Of a DNA stretch of 64,000 bases, positions 50,475 through 61,744 are shown one piece after another; position 1 is the first letter of the stretch; each line of letters begins with the position of its first letter. The DNA is from Aulostomus chinensis (Eukaryota; Chordata; Actinopteri; Syngnathiformes; Aulostomidae). The notes below the pieces were generated by a model that saw only the letters and a list, made by a program, of their open reading frames with translations, did not search any database and was not told where the DNA came from. Position numbers and translations under genes: made by a program. The stretch covers positions 23,877,457-23,941,456 of the forward strand of contig JBBMOA010000007.1 in the NCBI GenBank assembly GCA_037954235.1, read 5' to 3'.

Positions 50475-52350
50475 TACTGTGTTAACAGCTTCTTGTACTG
50501 CTCCCAAGTGGCTAGAAATCAATAAAGCATGACTGAGTGCAGTTTGGCTCTTATCTTGGAAAAAAGAAAGCGTCATTCCTGAACCCCAAACTCATCCTTT
50601 ACGTCTATAGATTTTTGGTCTTTATGGTCAACTGTATTCAAAGCTTGGATGAAACAACACAGGGAGTCTAAGTTCCTGAGCAACAGTGACGAGGGAACCA
50701 GGAAGTTGTCTATCTGTCTAAACATATGTAATACCTTTATAATGCCTATATGGCATCCAGAGCCAAACCAGAAATAAACAAATTGTAATCATCGAACTGG
50801 CTTCTTACTGGAGCAGGTTTAGCTGCCCGATAGCCCAGATTGTGTCTGTTGAGGCCATACTTGTTGAAGTCCCCCTGCTGGGGGAGTTCTGTTGTCACTT
50901 AACACCTCTGATTTATTATCCAGATGCTCAGTTACACAGGAGCTCAGCTCTGGGGACACTCGTCGCTGCAGTTGTGGCTATTTCCAAGCCCCCTGCTGAA
51001 ACTGCAGCCCTGTGAATGTGTGATGAATGGGGATGTGTACATGTTAAGATGCAGGCAGAGCCGCAGCTCAGGCTCTCTGGACTTTGGGTTTGTTTTGACG
51101 AGTGAATGTTCATTAGGGTCCCTAAGGAGGCCATGGTTGTTGCTGTGATGCTGAAAAATCAAAACAGGATTCATTTGAGATGTGTACTCAACCTTAAAAT
51201 AGATAAAAGCATTATGCTCAATAAGAGAATAGTTTTTTTAGCAGAAGAAAAAAAACCTGGGGTGGCTATTGAAAGAGTCTATAGCTGAAGAATCAATATG
51301 GATATGACGGTATCACTTATTGTGAGACCAAACATGAGCCGTGTGTTTTTGAAAGGGCAATGTTTACCCCTTTCATTGTGAATTTTGATCAGTTTTTCCA
51401 TCTCTGGTGTCCATTTCAATGAACTACAGTCAAAATATTTGAACAGGTGTTTGTGATATTTTGGCAGGTCTGTGATGGAAAGGTAATAACATCCGACTGC
51501 TTTTGCTATGAGAAATAGGATGGCGTATTCATGAGTTTGGTATGTCACTATTACTGTTATAATACAGGTCCAGCAGTATGAAGTGTGACCCCCAAGTGTT
51601 AGGCTACCACACGTCCCCAGAAGAGCTATTTGTTATATCATTTACAAATCCCACCTTGATTCATGATGAGCACCTTTCTCTCATTCCAGTATTGTTGCCA
51701 GTAAAGTTGCCAGTAATATAATTGGCAATGGAAATCTATGAAAGTCAAGTTTTGCTGATGGCACGGTCAATCTTGGCCAGCTCTGGAAGAATTTGTTCTT
51801 CTCCCATTTTGGCAGAGATGCATCCTCCCCTGGCTTAAATGTTGTAGGTTTAAATTTTCCTGTTCCAATTGCAATAAATGCACTTAATTGTCCTTTAAAG
51901 CGTTGACAGCTCCACTCTGCATTAATGACCACCTTCCAAATGCCGTTGATTCATTTTTAACACATTCTAAGGTTTGGTTGGTTGGTTGCTGTCACGTGCT
52001 GTGGGTTTTTTTTTCCCCTTGTGGGAAAACAAAGAAGTGAACTGAAGTGAACCTTATTTTGATGGTAAAGGGCATAAATCTTCTATGGTTGTCCATTTTC
52101 TTTTAGATCAAGCAATTGCCATTCCAATAGGTCTGCATCATTTTCAGGCTCACCAAACTCTTCAGTGAATAAGTGAAATAGATGGAAGCACCTGCATATG
52201 TGAAGTTTCTGCACTTACATATTCAGATGTTATGGGCTGAGATAGTTAGGAATTAGTGAGTAAGTACCTTTACATCTGCTAACCAAGGCGATTTATGGTA
52301 AGGAAAAAAACAAAAACACACACTCACTCACACACACACACACACACACA

Positions 52351-52431
<81 letters not shown>

Positions 52432-55400
52432 TGGATCCACTTCACGCAGCAACTCCAACCCTCCTGCTGTCTCTGCAGCACAGCCTCCTGTACCGGTCTT
52501 TTTTCAAGGCCATCAACTTCCTCTTGAATTGCTCACTAGCCATGATATAGAGCACTGGGTCCAGGCAGCTGCTGACGCTGCACATGGCCTCAAAAAACTC
52601 ATAGGACGTGTAGAGAATGGTAGTGTTCGATGGCGTGACCTGGTTACGGAGCCTCATGAACACCAGGGTGATGACCATGACGTGATACGGCACAAAGGAG
52701 ACCATGAACACCAGTAAAGCCGCTGCAATGAGCCGTAGTGGTTTATAACCCCGCCACTGGGCTCCCCTGTGCCTTCGACCCCTTCGGAGACGCCTCAACT
52801 CACGCACTGTCATAATGTAAAAAGCAAGCATGATGCTGAACGGTAGCAGGAAGCCGACTATTGTTCTGATAATGGTGATCACCTTGATGAAGACAAAAGG
52901 GCCCTGGATGTGATCCATACACACAGTCACATTTTCTGACCTTTGATAAGCAAAGGTCAAGAACACGTCAGGAATGGAACTCAGGACCAGCACGACCCAT
53001 GTGCAGATGGAGCACAGCCTGGCTTTACCTACATCCCACCACCGGAGGGAGCTGATAGGATGCACAGTCCCAACGTAGCGGTCAAAACTAATAAGGGTGA
53101 GGAAGAGGATGCTGCCGTATATATTGATGTTGAATGAGATCTTCTTGAACTGGCAGAAGATTTGTATATCTCTGAGGTACGGCCTCTGGAGGTTGAAGTA
53201 GAGAGTAAAGGGGAGGGTGAGGATCCAGGCTGAGTCACACAGGGCCAGGTTCAGCAGGAACACATTGCTGGTGCTTGAGGTCTTCCTGAAGCAGGTGTAG
53301 TTGATGATCGCAGCCACGTTCCCTAGGATCCCCACAGGAAGGGCGAAAGTGAAGAGAACCAGGAGAACGTAGCAATACCACTGGCAGTGTTGAAACTGGC
53401 TGCAGAATGCTGTTGACTGATTCAGGAACTCCAGGAACACCTCTGGGATTTAAGGACAGAAAGAAGTCAGATTTGCTCTGGCATGTATTTTTAGTCAAAT
53501 AGAAATGCATCTGAGTATTGCATTTTTAAAGTGGTACAACAGGTGGATCATAGAAAGCATAGCCCAATCAATATGTTGTTAGGGTGATACTCAAACAATT
53601 CTGGTATGATCATGTATTATGACTCATGTGAAAACCTTTAAAGCCAAGGGTTAACCCATTTTACCGATATAATATAAAAATGAGTGTAATTTACCAACAT
53701 AAAGCTGCACTTCTGTTCAGGAATTCCTGTCAGCTTCATTTTTACTAGTTGTTTTTTTTAATTCAGATAACACAGGGATTTTCATCAGAATGTTTATTGT
53801 GAAGACACACTTCATCTTTTCATTCGGGAACAAACACAAGTTACTGTTTTTAACTGCTTTGCATTCACAGCGAACGGTTGATAAACCAGATTAAACAGAC
53901 TGACGTGATGGCTCGGGACTAAGCTGTAGCACCAACCCCACAGCTAGCTTGATAGAGTAGCAGTTCAGTAGCAAAGACATCAGGTGATTCTTCCCTGACA
54001 TCAATCGTTAAATGAAGTTATTTTTAAGAATTTTTGCTGACATATCAGAATTTCTTCACTCCCCAATATTGTATCAGACCCAAAAATCTTCATATTTTTG
54101 AATCTTCAAATGAATGATTGATGATGCCACAATACAGGAACCTTAATGTCAAATATGGATGGTTGAGGAGAAAACAAGATTTATCAGCTTAAAAAGATTT
54201 GTCACTGAATAGTTGACCCTCCATTCTTTCTGGCATTTGATATATTATCCTGTGCAGTGGCAGAGTAAAACAGTCTTTAATAAATCGCATATCGATGGCT
54301 CGGTGCTCATTCCACATAAAGGTTGAAGCGACGTGATTAATGTGACATACATGAATGATCTTTTGTGTAAATGTACAACAAAAACCCGAGGTTGCTTTTG
54401 GTTTTATCCTGCAAGTCCTGCTCTCGGAGGGAGCGTGTGAGTGAGACGTGGTCACTCGCTGTCTCTCAGGGCACACATATTTACAATAGTTGTCTCCATA
54501 ATCTCCAAGCGTCACCAGGGTGTTCAGGAAGTGAATGCTAGACTGTCTGCTGCAAACAACGAAACCTAGGGACTGTTGATCTATTGCATGTGGCGCCTTA
54601 CTGCACAATGGCTGCTTCTGTGTGCTCTTACTCAGAGGGAGTGTATTCATTTTGTCCAGCTGAGCAGATTTAGTACAATTCAGTCGGAGCGCATTTTAAC
54701 CTAAACCAATGTCAACCTGACAGTGTTGACTTAAGTTTTAATATTCTGCTTCCTGAAGATAGTGTTAAAATTGTGTGACGTTAAGTATGAGTACGATGAA
54801 TGTCTTTACACTGCACGCTGTTATTAACCTTAAAAAAAATCGCACTGTTCAGTAGACCTTATACTACTTAGAGAAATATGTAATCCATCCATCCATCCAT
54901 CGTCATCTTCCACTTATTCCTACACATTAAGGGTCGCGGGGGGGCTGGAGCCTATCCCAGCGTCAACGGGCGAGAGTTGGGGTACACCCTGGACAGGTCG
55001 CCAGTCCATCGCAGGGCCAACATAGAGAGACGAACAACCATTCACACTCACATTCATACCTACGGTCAATTTAGAGTATCAATCAGCCTAGTCCCCAATT
55101 GCATGTTTTTGGACGGTGGGAGGAAGCCGGAGTACCAGAGAGAACCCACGCAGACATGGGGAGAACATGCAAACTACACACAGAAAGATCCCGTGCCTGA
55201 GCCGGGACTCGAACCCAGAACCTTCTTGCTGTGAGGCCACAGTGCTAACCACTGCACCACCGTACAGCCCAAATATGTAATCTTTTGTGGGAATAAACTT
55301 AATTGCCATTTTTCCAGAACCAGCTAAGAATATACTCTTCTCCCCCGTGTGTGTGCTGAGACCCCCAGAGGCCACCATGAGTGGCGGTGGAACGGTAGAT

Positions 55401-58400
55401 TACCATACCTCGAACAATTGGCGGTGGATTGGGACGTGAACGCACCTCTACCTTGCCTGCTCAGCTTCCAAATACTTTGGTTCCTCTTAAATGTCTCATT
55501 CTCTCTTAAAGAAATGGCCATGATTAGTAGTAGCAATCATATAATAGAGTAAGTTTTCAACAAATATTTTGTATTTTGAGGTGTTGCGTTAGGGTTAAGT
55601 AGCTGTGCCCTATCAGAAGCGATGTATGTGATTCTAATATTACGATACCTTGTAATTTTATTGTCATGTTTAGAACATATTCCATGTGTTGTGTACGCGT
55701 TGTTCAGGCTAAGACTGTTTTGTGGAAACATGTATTTGATGCCTTTTGAATGAGGTACTATGTAACATCCCCGTACACAACCAATCTAAGCTAATTAGCA
55801 ATCAGCCGGTCTCCGTGGGTCTCAGCTCTCTCCTGCACACACAGGGGAGAGAGTGGGATCCGTCTCATCGTCTAGCTATGGGGAGGATGGCAAATGAGTG
55901 GATCCCCTAAAAAGTTGGTGGGTTCTTTTCCAGTGAAGCTTGTCAAGAACAAAAGAGCTAAAACAGGAGATAAAATGAAATCAAGAGGTTGTAGCTTCTC
56001 AATTGAAAGTTTAACAAAGCTAATGTAAAATTTCTTGGTCCTCATGATAGATAAGTGCATCATTGCCAATATTTAGATTGAATTGTACTCACCTCCTTTT
56101 GTTATGTCCGACCTGTTAATATTGAAGAATCGTATCATAATGACTACAGCCAGCGATCACATCTCAGGTCTCCTTCACTCTTCCTCTGGTAGCAAGTGGT
56201 CTGGAGCTGTCGCTGCACTGACTCACCTGTGAGACGTGCGTGCGTGTGTGCGCATCAGCAGAGGGTGAATCACAATTCCCGTGAAACATGTAAAATACAT
56301 AATTGCTTTCCAAGTGCGCCAGTGCACATGGAAAACCGACGGCCACTGTTAGTTTTTACTGTGTCTTTTGTCTATTTGTCTCCTTATCTGCTGCGTATTC
56401 CTTGAGTGGATTATTGCTCGAAATCTAATGATTTATAATCTCAGTACTGAGCGTAGTCTTGTTCGTATATAGACAAGCAGGCCTAAGGAAAACAGTTTGA
56501 CAGGCTGAGATAAGGAGGATCTGGAGGGAATCAAATGGAACTGAAAAGGCTCTTGACCCTCTGGTTCTTTAACTCTGTCTTCTGTCTTGTGTCCTGCCTT
56601 TGACTTGCACCTGCACACATTTTATGAATTCCAACAGTTTAGTCGGAAATGGATGGCATTGTGTCTTTGCAGACACCCTGCTATAGAAAGACCACTGCCT
56701 TGGGAGCCTCGTGCCATTATTTTGTATTGAAGATGTCCAAACAGTACACTCTTCCCTGATTTTTTTTCTCTGATCAGTTGAACCTATTTAGGAGTTTTTG
56801 TGGGAACAAACCAAAAGCATCTGCTCGCCTACTCTGCTCAATCTGTCATTATTTCTGACAGAGGTAGGCTGTTGAAGCTCTAAAAATGGCTACACCTACA
56901 TTCTCAGGAGTAATACACAAAACACAAATTCAGATGAAATTAACCAGAACCCAACTTGCACAAAAAAAAAGAAGAAAAAAAAGAAAACGACGCGACACTT
57001 CAAGGCAATTTAATACAAATGATGCTAGGGATGGGAATCTTTTGGCTCATCTCACTTTTTTAATTTTTAATGTTGGGGTCCTGATTTGATGAAGAACTAA
57101 TTTTGACTCAAAACAACTTGTGTCATGAAAGTGATGTCTTCAGCAGAGGAGATAAGTCTCTCTCTTTCCTGCGCTTCTTTTTTTCGCCTCAGTTGGTTTG
57201 ATGTTGAGTCATTAAATCAAAACCTGCTTGCAACAGCAGTTTTTGAAGATGATTGACAAGAAACACTCTATTGGGGTGCTGCACTGCCCTCGTTGAATTC
57301 CACCTCTTTCTGTCTTTCTTTCGACAGCAGATTCTTGACTAACATTTAGGCCATTTATTTTTGGAATTTGTAATTTAATTCAAAATCACCGGAGATAAGA
57401 ATCAGGATTCTTCTGTGACACAGCATTCTGTGTTAACCTTTATAAGTGAATCCCTCTCTTGACTCCCAGAGAGAGGGAGAGAGGGATTCAGTCACAAGAA
57501 GCTCTCCTCAGCAGGGGCTGGGGGCTGTCACTCAGTACTGACTGCCAGGGCTCTGCTGCGTTTTCTGACACCTGCCAGGCAGCGCTCTGCTGTATGTTCT
57601 CGTGTCACCACTAGATGGAGACACAGCTCTGTGTGTGATTTTCATTTGGGGATTAAAAAAGATGGGCATGATTTGAAGGCAAAAAAAGGAAATAGTTGCC
57701 CTTAAATAAACCTGTCTTTATTAATGTTCAAAAAATGGTGCATGACTTGATGTGCCTGGATGTGCTTCCTGTGCAGGTGCAGAGTAAAAAGTCTCCCTGT
57801 CTCTGTGCAGTTGTCGTGTCCATGAGTTGTATCCTGCTGGGATGAGCTCAAGGAATCCCTCCTTATTGAGGTCCTCTGCTGTCAGGTGATACAGTGACTC
57901 AAACAGCTTGGCTGAATAGTCTTGAATTACCTCCCAGTTAAATCCTGCCCAAATAGGCTGTGAGACGGCTGCTCGCTAGCGCTGTCTGCTGCTTTAAAAG
58001 TCAGATCTGCCGATACACACTGTGCACCTACATCGAAGGCAGGGGTCATTGGAACTGGAAGCAATTAAGTTCACCCATGCAAGTGAATTCAATTATGCAA
58101 CTGTGATGAGCCCTGAAATACCACAGAGCAAGACGTATGGTCTGGCATCCCACTAGCCAGCGTTGGTTGTGCTAACTTGACAAATGTTGAGATTAAGTAT
58201 TACATCCAGAGCTTCAAGTTCTCCTCTTTGAGCTTCACTAAAACCAAAGTTTACATGAAGCTAGTTCATTTTGTAAGACACAAAAGGGATTTTAAAACGA
58301 TACCAACTTATTCATTATAACAGCAGTTTAAGTCAATAAAGATCCTCCTCACCATAGGAATTGTAACAGCTTTGTTTTTATGTGGGTATCAGAAAAAAAC

Positions 58401-58977
58401 TATAAAGTGAGGAGGCTGAGATTGAACAGCATGTAAAACTATTGTACAGTAAACCAGCCAAGCAGTAATGGAAAAATAAATGGAGCATTCTGCTTCTCTG
58501 TCTTTGTGGTTCCGTGTGTGCGTGTGCGTGTGTGTGTGCGCGCGCGAGCACATAGAAACACAATGAGCTCTCTGAGGAGCTGTAACTCAAAGGGACACTG
58601 AGCTTGAGGAGAAAGAAAAAAACAAAACAAAGAGCTGTTCCTGGGAAGATGGCCGCTTCTGGCACCAGATCACAGCTTGCAGAGTCAATGCGGAGGGAGA
58701 GCCTGGAACAGAATGTGTGAGCAATATATAAAGTAGAGGAAATGCAGGTGAAGAGCCAAAGCTTAGTGGAGGATCTCTTCAATATACTGTAGATATCGTA
58801 AACCTGAAGCACTTGACTGGGGTTCAGCCTGGAACTGCTCACGCTGGATTGGTTAATTGTGATATTTGTGCCCACATTACCAGCCTTGCCAACATAATGT
58901 TACAGTTCCACAAACAAGTCTTCATTGGCATTGTACATGTTTCATCTTTTATATTTAAGCCATCCTCTACAGCTTTA

Positions 58978-59026
<49 letters not shown>

Positions 59027-59035
59027 TGTGTGTGC

Positions 59036-59066
<31 letters not shown>

Positions 59067-61744
59067 TGTGTGGGACTCAGGTCAGGAACACCAACAGGAG
59101 TATCAACCTTGTCAGGGGCAGCCATTTTGAGCATTTCTACCAGTGACTTTTTCTCCCTCGCGTGTCTGATTAGCTCTCCACCAGTGAAGCACATAAGTAT
59201 CCGATGAAGCGAGATTGCCACTCATATAGACTTTCACTTTCATTAGCTTGTAGAGGGGAGCCGTGGTTTCTCCCAGGAGTAACATCAAGGCATTGCACTG
59301 GTGCTGCACAACCCACTGTCTCTCACTTTGGAAAGTGAGCATGGGTGTTAGACAGGAGATATAAATCAAAGTTAAGTTAAATCAAACATGAGTGTTTGTT
59401 TGAACAAACTGCCAAGAATTGATTGACATGTGGCTTCAAGGCTGTTTTTCCTCTGCCAGATAGCAAAATTTTGACTGTTACCTGATAGCATCAATCAGTT
59501 CAGATTCCTAGCATGCTACCGTCCTACTGGGCTGCCTTACAGATGTTTTGGTTCAGCCCTGCTCAAAAAAGTCAAGCAGTAAAGTGAGGTTACTGTTATC
59601 ACAGCAGTACCTGTACTAAGAAGCACAAACACCCAAAGCAGACTACAGCTAACATGCAGCAGCAGAGAGCATTTTTGAGTACAAATATATCAGCACAGCT
59701 CAAACCTCACACAGGAAGCAGTGATTTGGAGACTCTGGGCAAAATGCAGACATAGATAATGATATCTAAAATAGTTAACTGACCACAGCTGATGTGGACA
59801 CTGACTTTTTGTTGCTGTTTTATTTTTTGCCAATATTTTGTTCATCTTTATTTCAATTTTTATGCCATCCATCCACCCACTCATCCATCCAGTCATGGGG
59901 GGGGCTGGAGCCTCTCCCATCAGCTTTCAGGCGATAGCCGGGGTTCACCCTGGACAGGTCGCCAGTCCATCGCAGGACTGGCACATGTAGACAGACAACC
60001 ATTCACACTCACAGCCACACCTACAGTCAATTTAGAGTATCAATCAGCCTCGTCCCCTCTTGGTGTCTTTGGACTGTGGGAGGAAGCTGGAGTACCAGAG
60101 AGAACCCACACAGGAACAGGGAGAACATGGAGACTCCACACAGAAAGATCCCGTGCTCCAGCTGGGGCTTGAACCTGGAACCTTCTTGCTGTGAGGTGAC
60201 AGTGCTGACCACTGCACCACCGTGCCGCCACTTTTAATGCCATGGTAACAAAAAGAAAACCCATCATGAGAACTAAACCAACTATTTGATGTCTTTTCAC
60301 ATCAACACATAAACTTTGGCCACTGACATTTATGGAAGGCAACTTATTTGCTGATTATATTCAACTGGAATGTATTGACAGATACCAATACAAGGCTGAT
60401 AAACATGTGAGTCCCTTAATATTTGTAATTGTAGGAATGCAAATCTTAGAATACTACCGTGATGGCATCGTTGCGATGATATCTGGGACATCAACTTGGA
60501 ATTCTAGCATAAGAACACAGAAACTTGCACTGGGAGCTGGAGGCAAGGAAGACATTTACAAGGAAAAGAGTTTGCATGATACAAAAGGATCTTGTATTCT
60601 GGGAGGTTGAACTTCTACGGGAATAACAATCAGGCTACATTAGTCATGCATCAGTTTGGGCTGTTCTTTAAAATGTCTCTAGTAAGTGATTCAGCTTTCT
60701 GAAAGAACAAATCTAACCCTTTAGAATTTTTTTATCGGATTTAAATGTGTGTATAAAATCATAATTGACCCAGGTCTGCTGGATGGTAATCGACACCTGC
60801 AATGTCGGGGATAGATCAAGGACTCTACCAGCTGCTGTGCAATTACATTATGCATACCTAATTGCATCACACATGTTATTTTTCAGATCTCACACTAATT
60901 TACTCTTATTAATTCTTTTTCATCTCCCGCTGACCGCAGAATCCCCAGAATTATTGCTATCATTTGTCATCTGGAGCAGCTAAATAAACAACGTTCTGCC
61001 ATTATATTTTTAGAAAGCCACAAGAAAGTCACGAGTTTAATGCACCAACTCTTTCCAGTGTACAACAGTCTTATCAGAACCTGTTGTTTTCAAGAGTTCT
61101 ACTCAGCACCACCACTAGAGGACAAGCTTGTGTGATTATGTATTCTAGGCAGAAGGTTGCGTATCTGAATCAATCTCATGCTCTGCCAGAGAGATATTTC
61201 TCCATAATTTGATTCTGAGCCAGGACTGTATAAAAGAAAACGCCACAGGTCACAAATGTTTGAATAATTTTCTCTAATCAAGCAGAACTCACATCATGAG
61301 ACACAAGTGAGCATCAAATCCTGACAGTCTGATGTCCGCCCGATGCATGAAATGAAGCACGTTTTGCGTTAAGGTTGATGATGATGTAGTGACTACAGAA
61401 ATTTCCCCAATTACGCTGATGTTGGGATGTGACACCTCAAAGTGGTCTTTTATCTTAATTTTAGAGCCTAAAGGGCACATGTCTGATGGAGTAGGACATT
61501 ATTGATCTCTGTGACGAATTTATTTACTTTCATCTCTGCTTCCTGGCCATACATGTTGACATGCTGTTTGAACCTTCACTGACGGTACTGTCCTTGTCAT
61601 GCTCCCTTTAGGTCGATACCTGCGCCTGAAAATGTTCCGTGAAGATCATGGCTCCTGGATGACTATGTTCTTCAGCACCATCCTCTTCCTCTTCATCGTC
61701 TCACACATCTACAATCTCTTCCTGCTGATGGCTGGGAGCATGGA
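44096..61744 (+). CDS. tmem117: Transmembrane protein 117, first two coding exons (gene continues past the window)
   Basis: TMEM117 is a conserved multi-pass membrane protein reported in ER-stress-induced mitochondrial death signalling; its biochemical activity is unknown. Coding exon 1 is 44096-44375 (phase 1) and exon 2 is 61612-61744; both have GT-AG borders and join in frame. They encode the first 137 residues plus two bases of a protein that is 514 aa in human. The N-terminus (RFRYYFQHPWSR, FAEDPVSHSQTEA, MFREDHGSWMTMFF) is nearly identical to human. Hydrophobic segments lie at about residues 18-33, 67-88 and 110-133. The start has the context AGGATGG and is preceded by an in-frame TAG within the exon. 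The 17.2-kb intron between these exons contains an antisense receptor gene. The missing C-terminal exons should lie to the right. Confidence 0.95.
44376..52315. other. tmem117 coding intron 1, left part
   Basis: No exon recognised. It holds a long AT microsatellite (50388-50471) and TG/CG-rich DNA at about 49415-49450. The patch at about 48430-48475 (ATTATGCATTTAGATTAAATC, an octamer/homeodomain-like cluster) and the stretch around 48900-49000 may be conserved regulatory DNA. A fragment at about 46655-46700 resembles 26266-26305 and may be an old dispersed repeat. Confidence 0.55.
50388..50471. repeat. (AT)42 microsatellite
   Basis: An 84-nt uninterrupted AT run, self-complementary and able to extrude as a cruciform. 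It is probably unstable in length. Confidence 0.98.
52316..52429. repeat. (CA)n microsatellite just after the receptor stop codon
   Basis: About 114 nt of CA with few interruptions. It starts about 12 nt beyond the stop codon of the minus-strand receptor gene, so the receptor 3' UTR would open with a long UG tract. Confidence 0.97.
52442..56138 (-). CDS. P2Y-like rhodopsin-family G-protein-coupled receptor, nested in tmem117 (2 exons, 348 aa)
   Basis: A seven-pass receptor of the purinergic/P2Y branch, most like P2Y1/P2Y11; the ligand is unknown. Exon 2 (53442-52442) encodes all seven helices. Its frame has no ATG: it opens with GTG behind an in-frame TAA and a good acceptor (AAATCCCAG). Exon 1 (56138-56093, ATG, 15 codons plus one base, strong donor GGAG|GTGAGT) joins it in phase to give MIRFFNINRSDITKGEVFLE. 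Landmarks: Asn57 (1.50), Asp85 (2.50), Cys112 (3.25) with Cys190 in loop 2, DRY 136-138, FVPYH 265-269, DPxxY 310-314, Cys-Cys 337-338 after helix 8. N-glycosylation sites lie at 8 and 23. Lys116 (3.29) is basic, but 6.55 is Val272 and 7.39 is Glu300, where P2Y1 has Lys and Arg. It lies antisense within a tmem117 intron. Receptor class is certain; subtype is not. Confidence 0.88.
54874..55282 (-). mobile_element. Full-length tRNA-derived SINE inside the receptor intron
   Basis: A (CCATC)n tail is at the left and a B box (GGTTCGAGTCC) and A box (TGGTGCAGTGGT) are at the right on the minus strand. A perfect 12-bp duplication, AAATATGTAATC, lies at 54874-54885 and 55271-55282. The overlap of the duplication with the tail leaves the element body at about 54886-55270. 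It is in the sense orientation for the receptor intron. Confidence 0.9.
58979..59072. repeat. TG/CG alternating purine-pyrimidine microsatellite
   Basis: A TG run of about 22 units passes into TGCG and CGTG tetranucleotides. The whole 94 nt alternates purine and pyrimidine, the pattern most prone to Z-DNA. Confidence 0.96.
59857..60243 (-). mobile_element. Full-length tRNA-derived SINE in tmem117 intron
   Basis: It has the same family structure, with a degenerate CCATCC/CACCCACTCATCC tail at the left and A and B boxes at the right on the minus strand. The flanks TTTTTATGCCAT (59857-59868) and TTTTAATGCCAT (60232-60243) form a 12-bp duplication with one mismatch, so this copy may be older than those with perfect duplications. 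Confidence 0.85.

Larger units (their letters stand above)
56139..61611. other. tmem117 coding intron 1, right part, including receptor upstream DNA
   Basis: No further exon recognised. It includes the probable promoter side of the receptor (just above 56138), alternating TG/CG DNA (58511-58547 and 58979-59072) and a SINE (59857-60243). A compact AT-rich block at about 60815-60960 contains CAATTACATTATGCAT and CTAATTGCAT, suggestive of POU/homeodomain sites. Confidence 0.5.

Noticed and set aside
50361..50576. Minus-strand frame with a long Ile-Tyr repeat
   Set aside because: Translation of the AT microsatellite.
52295..52717. 140-codon plus-strand frame
   Set aside because: It begins in a CA microsatellite (poly Thr-His) and then runs antisense through the receptor gene.
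54189..54650. 153-codon minus-strand frame in the receptor intron
   Set aside because: No domain and no splice sites fitting the receptor frame; it resembles random open sequence.
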